From: Sclerodactyla briareus
Taxonomy: Eukaryota > Echinodermata > Holothuroidea > Dendrochirotida > Sclerodactylidae
DNA length: 64,000 nt
Direction of reading: 5' to 3'
Assembly (NCBI GenBank): GCA_026419785.1
Contig: JAODTK010005531.1
Location: 81,001-145,000 of the forward strand
Shown here in pieces: positions 1 to 14,352 of the stretch (its first letter is position 1; the number at the start of each line of letters is the position of its first letter). The translations under genes and the position numbers were made by a program. The notes under the pieces are model-generated. The model did not search any database, was not told the DNA's origin, and worked only from the letters and a program-made list of their open reading frames with translations.

Positions 1-2852
1 CAGTTAACATATGCATATCAGGTAAATTTAATGGGAGCATCTCCTGCTGCATGGGTAATTCAGGTTGTCGCTCGTCTTGGTCCTTAAGTTGACATTGTGC
101 CTAGCAAAATGGCCATGGCTGGAGGTGCCAATTAGTGTTATCGGAGAGAAGAGACCGATGTACATCATCCCTTACAAACAACAATTAGGAGGCTCCCTAT
201 TTATCACAAATCATTTGTATAAAGAGAGATAGGAAAAAGCGCAACCAAGAATGCAAACCATGCTTGGTAACACAGACAACATAATGGAGCCCCAAAGGTC
301 CAGATGTCTGTATACATGCAACGGACAAGCCATTCTCTTACACGCCTTTTTTGTTAGTTGTGTTGGAAAACATAGGATTCGACTCAGTTGCAATGAAATA
401 AAAAAGGGCGTGCACCGATGACCGAGGAAGTATGGCGTCGCAGTGTTTGAAAAATCAGCTCCGGGAGTCCAAAAAAGATTTCCAATAAATGAATTCGAAT
501 TTGGAATGTTGGTGTTTGACGCGGACACATTTTTCTGACGAGAATAATTATTCTCTAAGAAGCTGGTACATTCATTGGCGGGAATTTCATGTACTACACC
601 CAGGAAACAATAGGTCAAGACTACAGGGTTGAGGTCAAAAGGGTACATACGACTGCAAAACGGCTCATTTGTTTCAATTTTGTGTTTCGTTTGTTTACAC
701 ATTGCTCCTGAATTTTATGTCGATGTAACTGTATCGTTTCAAACGAAAGCATTTGAAATACTGAAGTTATCGTTATATCGATATCACATATTTGAAAAAT
801 CTATTCGCAGTAATAATTTCATTCCATTTTTTCCATGGCATGGTATTCAATAAGCTATTGGCAGCACCAATGTCAATGTGACGAGTACAGGAATATCGTG
901 TCGGAAGGCTGAATCGAGGAGTAGGTTATAACTCTGGGTTTACTTGAGGACAACCTCATAACCCTCAAATTCTGGTTGACACCCGAATAAGTGACACAGC
1001 GTTTTGAGAATGCCAACTGCCTCTCCATTTGGTCTATATATACTGGGGGTTGGGGGTTGGGGGTTGGTGCGCGGGTACTTGTCACGTGATACGTGTCATT
1101 TACGCAAATAATCTGGGGTATGGGGCAAATCTGACAGTTTGAATATATAGCTCTATCGGAAAAGGTTGGAGGTATTCATAGGCGGAGGCGAAACCCAGCT
1201 GGGGTTGGGAAGGCCTTGCCTCAATTTGCCAGAAATAATCGCACAACAAATTGAGAGAGATCGGTCTAATTCTCACATTTGCTCTATCACTGCCCAAAGG
1301 AATCCCAATATTGCCCACTTTCGATTACATGGATTGTGGTACGTGGACAGTTTCAATTGATTCATAAGCGTCTCACTGTATCCTGTTATTGAACTTATTT
1401 TATCATTTTCGTCAACCAGGGTAACTCGTTTTTGGCCCCTAGTATAAAAAAAAAAAATCAGGCATAGCATTGCTCATTTGGCCTTTATCCTCCTGCGTTA
1501 TTACACACGTTTTTTGCTGGAATTCAGGCGATATTGCCCGAATTTTCGATTTTAAAATGTTCAGTAGAGGCAGGTTGCTCATCTCATCCGTTATTGCTTC
1601 GGGTTGTGTCTGTGCGTTTGTCATTTTAGGCAAATGTGGCCTACTTGTTGGTTCGTACGTGATGATACATGTATATATAGCAGTCATTTCATTTCACTAC
1701 TTTACACTACTTGACGAATAATGGATGGATACGAGTGCCTTTGTTGCAGAGTGACATCATAGTAGAAGGTAAGAAAATCCCGAGGCGTAGCCTATCATGA
1801 CGTCATACGGGTTCAATTCATGAACGAAGGCCCGAGTATCTATTATTATTTTACATTCAAGTGAATTCCATGATTTTTCTGGTGAAATGCGGGGAATGAC
1901 CTTCCTCATGTGATCATATTTTATTCTTCCAGCACTACACATGACCACTAAATTGACGAACGATCATCATGCCAGAATGTGGCCTGAACAAGGTCGCGTG
2001 TCGTGTTACCAGGCAGTTAAAATATCGCTCGTCAAAATACTCAACAGCTATCTATTATAACATGTAATGGATTATAAAATGCTTTTAGCATATTTAACTA
2101 TACTCCCCTAGGTTGGTTCAGATCAACGAAACTAAAGCTGAGTAATGACTATGACATTGAATATTGGAAAATTGAATTGACCATGCACACACAATAGGAC
2201 TATATTGTTTCAGTACAATGTTGTGAAGATCTTGCCTGCTATACTGCTATACACATGCACGCTACTTGTAGTGTACTCATGGTCGAACGACACAGTCTGA
2301 CAGTTCACGTGGTAAAGCCCATGGGGTGGCACGAGCTACGTGTACATAGCCTACATAAAGTTCCAGCGAGTCAGCTCGATAGAGGTCTCTCTAGTCGAAT
2401 GCAGTGAATTAGTTTTATGACCGTTGGCGTGATACACACAAAAGTACATTAAAAGTCGATGTTCATGTGATTATGACTTTACTTTTTGTATTTCCTATTT
2501 ATTACACTATGACAGCCCAATCTCAGATCGAATTCCAGCCGATCCGAGTGGATGAATACGAAGTTATATTAAAATATGTACTTGAGAATCTTGTGCCAAA
2601 AAAACTATGAATGGGATCCGAATAAAACCTACAGAATCGTCCGAAGGATATTGAAGAACATCTATTCATTTCTAAGTGATTACCATTGTTCCGTTCTTTC
2701 TGTTATCATGGTGTGAAAAACACATTTACTATGTAGGTCGCAGTCTTTGCATCGTTCCCCCTATGATGTCATAGAGTCCTTGAATTTAAGAAAAAAATGA
2801 AATATCCCAACGAGGCGACATGCTAGAACCTCAAAACAAGGATGCGGGGTAA
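1..2852. other. No gene recognised
   Basis: AT-rich sequence with short random frames only. I see no conserved motif, splice-framed exon or RNA gene. The minus-strand frame at 211-702 (163 codons) has no recognisable domain and no supporting context. Confidence 0.6.
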
Positions 2853-2853
2853 A

Positions 2854-2885
<32 letters not shown>

Positions 2886-3270
2886 ATACTAATAATAATA
2901 ATAATAATAATAAGACCTCTAAGGGCTCATATAGCGCTCTTTCGACGTGATCAAAGCGCTTCAGAGATTCTACCCGATCATTAGTGACTGTACTAGTACG
3001 CACCTCTTTCGTGTTCACTCCCGACACACCATTCCAGTGCGCAATTGAGATTTCCCCGAGGGACTTCCCAATAGGGTGCAGCCACATACGACGCACGCCT
3101 ACTAATTACAAGTCACTCAAAAGGTCCCCATTTGTACACGTGGGTACGTGAGACGTCGATGAGAATACATGTCTAAGAGCACTAGGGGAAAAGCCCGCGG
3201 GCTTTGTGGGATTCGAACTCAATCTTCGGAGCACACTTCTGGAGCTCTGCCAACTGAGCTAATCCGTCTC
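2853..3270 (-). mobile_element. tRNA-derived SINE with (TAA/TAG)n tail
   Basis: Read on the minus strand, the head has a Pol III A box (GGATTAGCTCAGTTGGCAGA, within 3242-3265) and a B box (GAGTTCGAATCCCAC, 3206-3220) at tRNA spacing. The body ends AAAGAGCGCTATATGAGCCC and passes into a TTATTATTA/TAGTAG microsatellite at 2853-2913. This is the standard layout of a tRNA-SINE. The tail word GCGCTATA recurs in the SINE at 59421-59808. Confidence 0.85.
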
Positions 3271-4559
3271 CACGGGTATTTGGATATGCCCTCTTTTCTC
3301 CTGTGTCATACTTCAAAGTAAATCTTTCACATAACCATTGGCCTTCAATTTCAATCTACATTGCTCCTTTCTCTCAAGGTGAGAAATCTCCACACCATAC
3401 CGGCATACCTCAATATGCCAGATCCACGTACGTGTCTGATTGGGACTATTTTTATACGGAAATTTGAACCCTCCTTTATAGTCAAACCCTATGATTCAGG
3501 CCTGTAATAATCGAGGATGAAATCGTGTAGATCAGACCATGTAGTATGCCCTTTAACCCTGGTTAATTTTACTGTGTCTTTCATGGCCTAGGCCTACAGA
3601 AGAACGAGGGAAATTACCGTGAATTAACTAAATTGTATGCCTAATTCTCCTGACTTTACTCAAACAGTCAAATGAAATGGGATGAAGTTTATATAAGCCT
3701 AATATTTTCGACAATTATCGATTTAGGCCTATTATGCATCGGGATACGAAACGATCTTACGCAGTAGCGAATACGTGCTGACGTGATATCCTTACATTTT
3801 GTATGCAAAATTACACCACTGTGACAAAAACATTCTTCAAAAATGTTGATCGAAATCTTAAGCTCTCCCAAGTTAGACTTGTGTCGTCTGTCGGTACCGG
3901 TGTTCAGTGCTGGAATTATAACCGGTTATATTTCACTTTCACACATAAATTTACATACATAGGTCCCGTAGTATTTATGGTGGTGGTTTTAAATTATATT
4001 CTTCAGCTGCTAATCTGCTGGCATTGTTCTCAACCCAAAGATACGATATATTTACATTGTGTAGCATAAGTTAAATAAAGCGGTATAAATAATTCGTTCG
4101 AGTCAGTCAGCCTGGTGCTGCGTCGTTTTCCGTTAATAAATATTCATTAGTGAGTTTTATCGTAGTTATTGTCTTGTTTTTTCTCAGCCTCTGTACACGC
4201 GTCTCATCAGACAAAACAGGAAACAGTTTTGAGAGGGGTCGATCGATTCCTAACGCGACAAGAGTGCTAATAGCACACTTGTACAATTCCTCTTATCATT
4301 ATTATCATTATTATACTATAAAGAATATTATTACTCAACGTAACCGATGAAATAGAACATTAATCAACCATAAACTTGTCGGAAGAATTACGTTTTCAAC
4401 GAAGATCATGAGCAGAACACGCATGCCAGATGTTTGGAGGCAATTTGTTCCACAATTAAGGGCGAGCGATGTGAGTGAAAGGCTGGTTCTGACTCGTTTT
4501 GGAGAATGACTTATATGCTGTGACGGAAGGACTGAGCGAGCGGTTAGTGGTATAGCCTT

Positions 4560-5115
4560 AATAATGGTAACTTTCGGCTAGATGACCTTCAAACATTGGG
4601 TTGAAATATAGGCAGAAACAGAGAAAACAGATTGTCCATAAATTTGCCACACCCCCAATGACCATCACCCAGCACGCACAATTATATGTAACTTTGAAGG
4701 AAAACAACTGAAGCTTGTGAGATGAGATGAATTTCAAGTACCATTGTGTGAAATTTACAAAATGGGCCCTAGGGCCCAAGTGGAACTATGACCAGAAATT
4801 CCTGATTACCCCGGAAGGCACGGCTACTAGAGCATCATCATGCCCGTATGCCGGCAAACTGTTGCTCCAGGAGGAATAATCATTTGTCATGACTCCAAAT
4901 GATGGGCCCAGGGGCCCACACCGGCCTTTGGCCCCCAAATTCCTGAACACCCCAGATGCTCCTTCATTTGATCATTTGACCAACTTTCACCATGACCCAT
5001 CAGACACTGTACGAGGAGTAGTAATTTGATTCAATTGTGGACGGACGAAGGGACAGACAGAAGAACTAACCTGCTTGCATATACTCTTCCTAGAAGTCCT
5101 AGTTCTGCCGTACCC
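4560..5115. repeat. Dispersed repeat family with GGGCCC palindromes, copy 1
   Basis: The block contains reiterated words (GGGCCCTAGGGCCCAAG, CAAATTCCTGAACACCCC, GAGATGAATTTCAAGTACC) with about 140-bp internal periodicity. It ends in a GTGGACGGACGAAGGGACAG motif. The same words recur at 42540-43240. There is no coding potential. Confidence 0.7.
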
Positions 5116-8100
5116 CCCAAGAGTGTTAATAGCACAACGTCGTATATAAAATCGTATGATGAAAGGTTGCAGGTGAACACTCCAAAATCCTGTCAGTTTT
5201 ACTACATAACGATGTTTATTTTCATCGCGTTCAAAATATTTTAACAGCGGTGTGATACAATCGACCGATTAACATGATTTTATCTTGGCGAGGTATCGAT
5301 CGTCTAGTATCCGACATGCGTCAGTTTTGACAGGAATCAACTGTTGGCGACACATGTTCCAAAGGTAATCTGCTGTTTTCCCACGGGAAAACTCTTTGGT
5401 GCCGAACCTCGATAGTGAAATATTGGTCTTTATGGAAATACCTAAACCCTGAATAACGACAACTGCAGATCGACATAACAGGTCGACTTATATTTACAAA
5501 TCCAAACCTCACCTATATGTCGATGCAGTTATCACCTTCAGTATTGTCCATTATATGCCTGTTAGGTAGAGGATTATATGGATAGTCCCTTATCGCGCAA
5601 TGTGGGACGTAGCCTGCAGTTTGGCACTACACAGAAAATTCGTGTTTTCCTTCTTATTGGGAAAATTAACACGACATTCCGCGAAGATTCTATTTTATTA
5701 TTTTTTGGTGCAACATAACCATCAGCACTATACCAACCTACTCAGCAATTCTCTCGCGCAGGCTGATAACATGTCAGAGTGAAACGAATAAATCTCAATA
5801 AACGAAGAATATGTGCATGGCTGTTTAAGTTTAAATACCGAAGTTAACATTTCATGATGGCCCACCCACTACACAAACTTCAAGACCTCTAACTCCGTAT
5901 TAATGGGGAACGGTAGGAGTTTTTCCTCATAGCTATTATTAGCTCAATAAGCTAACCCACTAATCTATCTATCGGTCTATCCCTCTGTAAACTCTTTTGA
6001 TGCAAATAAATGCTAGTCATGGGCTCCAAGACACGTGTTGTAATATGTAGTGTTGTAACATCACGTGGACATCCAGCTCTTCTAGGTTCGAGACGTGGCG
6101 GCTCCCGGATTTCCACTGATCGTCCGTCAAAATGGGGGACATAAAATGGCAGTCCCGTGAGCAGGCTGGGATTTGTACACCCCTGCCTTGGTATCATTTG
6201 AGCACTAGTCCAGAAGAGAAGCCAAGTCTCGCCGGTGCTCATCCCCAAACGAAATGGCCGGGCTTCCTCGATGAGCCAAATGGCTGTTGAATCCGTAAAA
6301 TCCAATCAATAGACCCGATGATCATTTTTGGTCTAATGGTACATGTGTTGAATTCTTCAAACAGCCAAGCAGCTTCTACTCCTACATGATATGATCTGAC
6401 ATGTCTGATCATGTAGTTAATTGGGTCCGGTATTAACATTGACCAATGTGTAAATATTGGGTGTTCGTCTTGTAGACATTTTATTGATTTTGTCAATTGC
6501 AGCTTTTCTCTCAAGTATCTCACACTGAACTGCTGCCAAATTCAGATGTAGGTGAGCTACTGTATCATTGGGACTCTTGTTCGACTGTAGAATGACAACC
6601 AGTACGGTCTACCATGGTGAGACAGCGCTGTATAGGTCAACATAATGGGTTCACTATTTCAGTTTTCGACACAACTTGTCGTAAAACCAAATAATAATAA
6701 CAAAATGAACAATTGTGTAGCAGTATAACTGAAATCAATGCACAACATAGAATAACACATCATACCAGTTCACTACATATTGAATATATGTTCGGTTCTA
6801 ACCATTGGTTCTCTAGTTATATACGCCTTTTTTTTTTGAGGAGATGGTGCACCTGTAAGAATTTATTGGAACACACATCCTTGTGAAAAGGAGAAACTTT
6901 CTAGCAAACGAACTAGAACAGGTACCAGGATGTTCTGAAGAGAGAAAAGAGGGTGATAGTATTTCCCTTGTAAAGAATATTACCTTCCGTCTCATATCCG
7001 GGGTACAAAAAGGTAGTAAGTCTAGGGTGATACCCCGTTCATCCACCCGTGACGTCATTAGCCTAGGTAAACTGAATTATTCAACAAGGCATCGTGCTTT
7101 AACATTCAGCGTTCGAGTATGCTGTTCTCAGCGGCGGCGGCGTTTTCTGGTTGGGGAATATCAGGAAGTGGGGGAGAATCCATTGGAAAATTTTTTGATG
7201 TGGAAAAAGTCATTAGAAGCAATCTGGTGCTCTATTTGCAGTCACATTTTCCCTACATGTAGACCACACCCTACCCCAACAGGGAAGATTGCTCGATGGC
7301 ATTTTCAAGGAAAACATTTTTCGTGTCAAAATATGATTAGGGGGGTCATGCCCCCTCCAACCCCCCCCCTTCGTGGCGCCACAGGTTCTTTTGAAATATA
7401 GATTACCTGTGCCCATTTAAAGGGAATATGAAGTAGGACCATATTAACTGCATCCTAATACAGTCCGAGGACCTGATGGGCACAGAAAACAGTAGTAGGC
7501 CTGAGTGCATCGACACTGCTCATGCCAGAAAAATTGGCAGGCCTGAATGAAGGCAAGATTTTGCCTGTCTGATTTGAGTGTCTATTCAGAAAACCTAGCC
7601 TCAGAAACAGGACAAGGAGGCAACTGGAGGCAAACGGTGATGTTTGCATGACGTAACAACAACTAGAGCCCAATGGTGTGTAGCTCAAACTGCACAAATG
7701 AATCAAGAGGAATGTAAAATTATGTGATAAATGTTCATGACAATGAGGCTAAGAGGCAGTACAATAGCCTATTGTACCCTGTAAACAAACCTTTGACTTG
7801 ATCTTCACATAATCAGAGAAGTCACAAAGTGAATATTGGTCCAAGTTTGGTCAACATCCATCAAAGAATAACTATTTTTGCTTCTTTCCATCAGATGTTA
7901 CTGTTTCAATTCTAACAAAACACTACATGATGTTGCAGCATGCGGATCACAAAAAGCTGACAACCAGCATAGCTGGTTTGAGCTAAAGGTGTCATTGCGG
8001 GAGCTTAAATATGGGAACTGAGTTAACGAGTTCCACCCCCCCCCCTTGTTACATAGCGCAGCTGGTACAAGGACCATTGAACGAATGAGAGGGGGGGGGA

Positions 8101-9607
8101 TGAGTATAGATATCTAGAGACATAAGTATAGAAACAATGAGTGAAAATGTTTTTGACATCAGGAAAAATACCATTCGCTCCATCTGACAGATATGCCACT
8201 GATTGGAGGTCAAAATTCAGTCATACCATAGATACTGATTGACCAAATAAATAAATACAGCTATTGTCATTGGTAACGAATCTCACCACAAGTAGATGTG
8301 AGGATAATTATTAATAACCTGCAACTCGGGTAGATCTTCCTGAAAATCTTGATAATCTACACAACAGAAGGAAACAGAAACGGAATGATCATCAGTTTTT
8401 ACACACATCTATTTGTTCACATTTGTCAGAAGCGTCCGCCTCAGCTACACAAAGCATAGTAAATCGCTCTGGTTCTGAAGAACCCCCACTGACTTTAAAC
8501 TCTCCAAGATAGATGTCAAAAAATATTGCACTTTCATTAGAAATCTGATCTAAATTTAAATACTACTAATAAACAGATAAACATCATGTACCCATACACT
8601 TAATACTATGTGGCAAGCATTGATCAACAACACTCAGACACTCAGAGAAGAAATCCATACCAAGAAACTTCTTTTCTATAGGGATCCTCACAATTTGAAA
8701 TATACATTCTGAAAGCCTACTGATGATTTCTGATATATGAATTAATGAAGCTAAAAGATCATTTTCTACAGAATAGGTTGAATAACTGTGGTCATCAATT
8801 CAACAGAACAGAGGGAACTAAAAGGGAAAAGAACTCCTGCTGCTTCAACCTACAGACAACATATAAACACATACATGATGGCACATCAACACTACCTTTT
8901 TTTTGTGTCAATTTTTATTATAATTTATTTATGGTGCAAGTCCTTCTTTCGCCAGGTACAGGGAATGAGTCCATTCCTTAGAAGGTAGCTAGGGGGAACC
9001 ACTTGCAGATGGCAACAAGTCAATTGCTCACCCATCCTTTGTCCCTGTTTCCAGTCTGACATGACCCAGATAGGATTCCGAGACCCCCCCCCCCCCCCTA
9101 AAACTCTCGGAAGGTGCTCTACCAACTCAATAAGCCTGTTCAATCTCACTACTAAGCAGTCTGAGCTAAAGACAAGATTTTCTCCAAAGCACTAACATGA
9201 AGAACATATTTTGAAACAATATATTCCTATGTAATACTATGTTATTGTTGACGAATATAGGGGCGAGGCGGGCATAAAATGCTGTGCTGGCAGGTCTTCT
9301 CAGTAGTCCTTCCTCAGGGGAGTTTGGAAAGATTGTTCTAGGCAATGTCCATGCAACATCAACTGCTAGTGTACACAAGCGAACCTTTGACACTATCATC
9401 ATCATTTCATAAACTTTAAGGTGCTCATAGATCGGTGAGTTCATCGAGTTATCGTTTTTTGGCCTCAGTTTTTACCCTTCCAGCTCAACTAGCGGTGTGG
9501 CGCCCTCAGCTTTATTTCCAGTTGTGAGCCACTGGATTGTTTTCCAGACTCCATGCTTATGTGGAGCACTGAGCACAATGTAAGAGGGCTCTATTTTTAC
9601 AGTTATT
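5116..9607. other. No gene recognised; scattered repeat fragments
   Basis: Noncoding sequence with homopolymer C/G runs at 7350-7370, 8034-8045 and 9085-9098. There are fragments of a dispersed family carrying GTAGCTCAAAC and AGCTGGTTTGAGCTA (7660-7720, 7965-7990) that also occurs at 24280, 29945, 42320 and 43250. A tRNA-like head may lie on the minus strand at 9060-9150, but it is too degenerate to call. Confidence 0.55.
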
Positions 9608-10064
9608 GCTTCAGTATGACCAGCCGATTAGCAATTAATAATAATAATATAAGGACTTGATAAAGGCCTAATGCAAAAAGCCTCTAGGTGCTTTGCAGAA
9701 GAAACAGAGCAGGAAAACAAAACGATAAGAGGAGAACAAAAAAACAGGGAGAGAAACACACAACAAAGACATAACAGGAGTCAGTCAGACAGAAAGTGCT
9801 CAGTGAAGAGAAACGTTTCAAGACGAGACTTGAAAGTGGTTACAGTCGGAGCCAGACAGACAGTCAGGAAGGGTATTCTGCAAGGGAGGCGCAGCAAAGG
9901 CGAATGAAGGGTCACCGTAGAACTTGGTCGATGAGCGAACCATGACTTCAAGCTGTTGCTTGGAAGATGCATAGCGATCTGGAGGAAAATGCAGTTGAAA
10001 AGCATCTTGAGATGAAACTAGGAGCCATAGCTATAGCTTCAGTATGACCAGCCGATTAGCAATT
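9608..10064 (-). mobile_element. 5'-truncated non-LTR retrotransposon (LINE 3' end) with 29-bp target-site duplication
   Basis: A perfect 29-bp direct repeat at 9608-9636 and 10036-10064 flanks the insert. On the minus strand the insert encodes the conserved C-terminal end of LINE ORF2: KFYGDPSFAFAAPPLQNTLP in one frame, then PTVTTFKSRLETFLF in another, resembling the common FAFAAPRLWNSLP...FKSxLKTHLF motif. The 3' end is a (TTA)n-type tail at 9637-9652. The frame is broken, so it is inactive. A 29-bp duplication is long for target-primed integration but possible. Confidence 0.82.
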
Positions 10065-13000
10065 GAACTCCGGGGTCGAAACACTACAGAGCATGCAGCC
10101 AGTTCTACGTATCAAGAGAAGGATGAGCGCATAGTTGTATGCGGATGTTTTGTCACTAAGGGAAGGGTGTAAGTGCCTTCACAGAATTGTCCTCACACTG
10201 AATTGTTCACTATTCACTTACAACCGTAGCGCACACCCATTTCAAAATTTTGCTCTCCTGAAACCTGACTAAACATATGTTGGATTTGCGAGCCTGACAA
10301 GGACTGGCCCATAGAGGCCAAGTTTTAAATGATACCCTGAGGTTTGGGGAACCACCTTAGTTTTAGGAACTTTAGGTTTGGTTCAAGTAAGTCCCCTCCT
10401 CCCCCAAGGAAAAAAAAAATTGCAAGCATCTGAATACATGAAATTATCTAACAGTGAGGTAAATTTGTGAAGGATCACTCAAAAATCACAATGTACACTG
10501 CTCCTCACCTAAATACAACACAAGCATGTATGGCTGGCTTTGCAGAAAGGGGGCAGGGAAAAAATGATGTGCCCCACCATTGCTCCTGGGACAGTTTTCC
10601 CAAGTTAATGTATCAGCGCCGTGGTTCAGTCACATGACAGCGAAGGTTCAGTATCATCAACCATTCCAACCCATATACATTTGGGTACATGTTGCATAGG
10701 AACCCCAACTATTTGGAGAGAAACCAGGCAGCATGGTGTCCCTGGGCATACAATTCAGGGCCATTTTTTCCTGCCCATTTGAATCTCTTGCAGCAGTATT
10801 CATGACATGACTAGAAGGATTTATATTATAACATATAGGCAAATCAAGACTGTGACAAGTACATATCTGTCCCAAGGACAATACAGAACGATGTGGGAAG
10901 TGATGAAGATGATCTAAATCTGAGTGGATCAAGCTTCGGTTTCATGCGGAATATTGACCACTTCAGGATGGTTGTTAGTAACCCAACTTATTCTGGCACC
11001 GAGAGGACAGATTGTGTGGGCTCCCAACCCGATTCTACATGTTTTGACCCTTTTTTGGTGCACTGGCTGGTATTTACCTGAAGATTTGAAAAGCCACTAA
11101 TTTTTTCACTAATTAGTTCCCACTGTTTTTGTAGCATCCATAGAAAAACCTACACTGTTTTACCACTATGTACAATACTGTGCATTCAGTTATGCTAAAC
11201 ACTTGTTGCACTACTTAGTATTTAAGGACAACTGCCTTGGATAAAATAGAGGTTATATCATGAGGAATGGACAACTATATTTATGGGTCCAAACCCTATT
11301 TCAATACAATGATCCTATGTGGAATTATTGACCTTCAAAATTCGGTCCATTATGCAAAGGAATTAGGGAAAATCCCCTATTGTGGAATGATGCATGATGT
11401 CACAGTTGATTCAAAGATATATGGTTAGTATTCTATTGTTTCCATGTATGAATAACTCCACATTCACTGCAGAAGTTCCGTTGACTTTCTCACACCAAAG
11501 TGACCACCACACCTACCAACTCACTATAGCAATCCTCTCTGAAGACTCATTATTTTAGTGAAATTAATGTGTGAATTCCAATAGGAAACGGAATATTTGC
11601 AGAGTTGCGCAAGTATGAAATCATTTTTATTTGCATGATGGGATGCTTTCCATCTTGCACTTAAAAGGCCTCTAACTCTGTAACTGTAACATCTGGTTTG
11701 GACTGACACATTTGTTTTTTGCTTCTTTCGTCCAGCTATTATATTGGCCGCCTTTTAAAAAATATCCTGCAATTGTCCTTTAATGCCCTTTAGCCCAACT
11801 ACACTACCTACCTTCTAACCACATAAGGCTACAATTCTTTCCTACCTTCTTACACTAAAACTTCCTAGGAGACCCACACCAACAAATATATACGATTTCA
11901 GTTAAACGAGAGCATCGGTCTTTGTAAAACATCACTTACATTAAACGCGAATAAACATTTTTGTTGGCCATTTGAGCAAAGTAGCACCAATTTCATCCAA
12001 TCAGATTCACTAAATCCAAACATGTGATGCACATCTGAATTAATCCTCACACTTCTTTATTGGAAGAAGAAAGAAACTATGAATGGTGTCCCGCTAGGTG
12101 TTGAAGGATAAAACAATACAAAACATTACAAAACCTAACCCCTCTATCAAAGGAACAAATTTCATTCACATCTCCCGGAAAAACAAACAAAAACTGTACA
12201 ACTTTCAATTATACCAGTATGAATGCCCGGCAAAGGATTAAAATTACACTACGGCGTGGCAAAGATGATCCTGCATGGATACTGACAGCTTCTAACATTC
12301 ACTAGGACACAGAATAACTGTTTGCTGTTTCTTCTTTAGCAATCAGTAGGTGGTTAATTATCGGGTAATTATTTGGTTTGGCTATAACCACTGCTGAGTT
12401 TGTCGATAGTGGAAACACCGCGCTACTTGGTGTCACGACTTGTGTGCAATATTTTATAAGCGTAAGCACCATGTTGAATGGGGTTTTTTTTTTTTTTTCA
12501 ACAGGATTTCCCAGAAGTTGAGACTGCCTGGAATTCAGGTGCTTACATTGATCACAAGTGATTGCACCCAGTCAATTTGAAAAAATCATAATGGGTAATG
12601 AGCCAACTGACCCAACAGTGACTAGCACTGATTCGGCGAAATCCTGCCTATGCGGCATGACTGATTGTACCTCACAACATAACTCAACAAATCAGAATTC
12701 TTCATTACAATATAAATTAAACACAAAAATACATCTATCACCTTGGCGACTTTGAAGATAATAAACACACAAGTGCCATCGAACGATCGGAAAGCGGTAC
12801 TGACTGGTACAATGAATATCTATGAATCATGTCTTTCATTGACAGCAGTTGCGGCAGGGCACCAAGTCAAAGTCAAGAAAAAAAAATAAAAAATGCAGCT
12901 CATCTGCATTCCTAAGATCCTGACTGCACGATAGCAAACACACAACCTCTCACTATCCATGTTCATTGGACACAGCATTGTGTTGCAGTGGAGTTGCAGC

Positions 13001-14202
13001 TGGGCCTGCAGCACCGCTCAAGCTGAGGAACTAGCTGCAGACTAGGTTTTGGGATAGTTACCCAATGAGACCTTAACAGTAATTATCATGCAGCAAATGT
13101 AATTTGGAAAGCAACGACAAACACAACATCAGGCGGATACAATCACGGTGCAGGCAGCGGGTGAGTAGAGATGTGTACAGATGTGTCATTACTGCAATAT
13201 CATACTCACCTATTTATTATAACAATATATCACAATGTTACACATCGACAAAGAGCTAGAAAACACAGGGTTTACAACCATTTCCCAGGAGAGTACATGG
13301 CCTTCATGTGGCTTCAACCAGCAGCTCAGTTTTTTTTTTTTTAGAGAATGGGGAACAGGGCTTCGATATGATATATTTGGATACAAATGTGTGGCATGAC
13401 CCACCCAGGAAGTTATTCCTGGGTCCCCAGATGCAAGGTGGAGAATCTTTGGTTCGTTGCAGTTTCATTGTTCAACCTACTCCATTGCCCATAACACAGA
13501 TACTCACTACGCACCAACGATGGCTGGTTCCATTCAAGTCTCTGGTATGGCCAACTGAGAAACTAAATCCTGTCCCCCCTGGCTGCAAACGTGGCAGCTC
13601 TAACTCCTTGGCTATACAGTTATTTCCTGTTCTTAACATGCAGTAGACTGTGAATTTGACATACATAGCCAGCTGTTAGCAGAAAGATTAGACCCAGATT
13701 AAATAGCAACCAAAAATGAGATGAAGATTTTTGTAGTGACTATAAATAGAATAACGGCTTTCCGAATCAATGGCTCCTAATTGAATGCTGATACAATGTA
13801 TTTTGTATTTGTATTTATTTATTGTATTTGATTTGTTTATGCATGGCCGTAGCAAGACATGAGGCAAGCTCTTCTCATGGGAGACTTCATTTCTATTGCT
13901 ATGAGCAGGATATGCTAAATCACCTATTTTTACGGGTGGCCACAATCCGTGACAGCTTATTTTTCAATGATTACATGTTTTCTCAGGAATTATTCTTTCT
14001 TCAAGAAGAAAAAAAACATTTTAGAATAGGCAGCTGGAATCCATGGGCCTATCCATATCCGGACCTGCAGTCATTGGTGAATGCCAAAGAGATGCAAGTG
14101 ATTGTGTGCCTTCTAACTTAAAATTAGTATACCCCAATAATCCAACCTGAGTATGTTGTTCTCCCAAATGCCTAAACTGAACACAATGCACAGTAGATTT
14201 CA
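10065..14202. other. 3' flank of PDZD8, no gene recognised
   Basis: AT-rich sequence downstream of the PDZD8 stop codon, including poly-T runs at 12486-12499 and 13330-13342. A stretch near 11510-11600 resembles 30970-31050 (CCAACTCACTATAGC, TCCTCT, AATTCCAATAGGAAA), so part is a dispersed repeat. An extended PDZD8 3' UTR could occupy some of it. Confidence 0.5.
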
Positions 14203-14208
14203 TTTATT
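14203..14208 (-). terminator. Candidate poly(A) signal AATAAA of PDZD8
   Basis: AATAAA on the minus strand, about 145 bp past the PDZD8 stop codon. More such hexamers occur further downstream (for example around 13815-13825), so the real 3' end is not fixed by sequence alone. Confidence 0.35.
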
Positions 14209-14352
14209 GTCTTGGTATGACCCCAAGATTCAAAATTAAATGTTTCTTTGGAGGGAATTGATCATGTTGACACAAACATTCTATTAACACAACACACCTT
14301 ACATAACAAAATTATGGTCCAGCAAAACAATCTTCGCATGCCGCGCTGCGGT

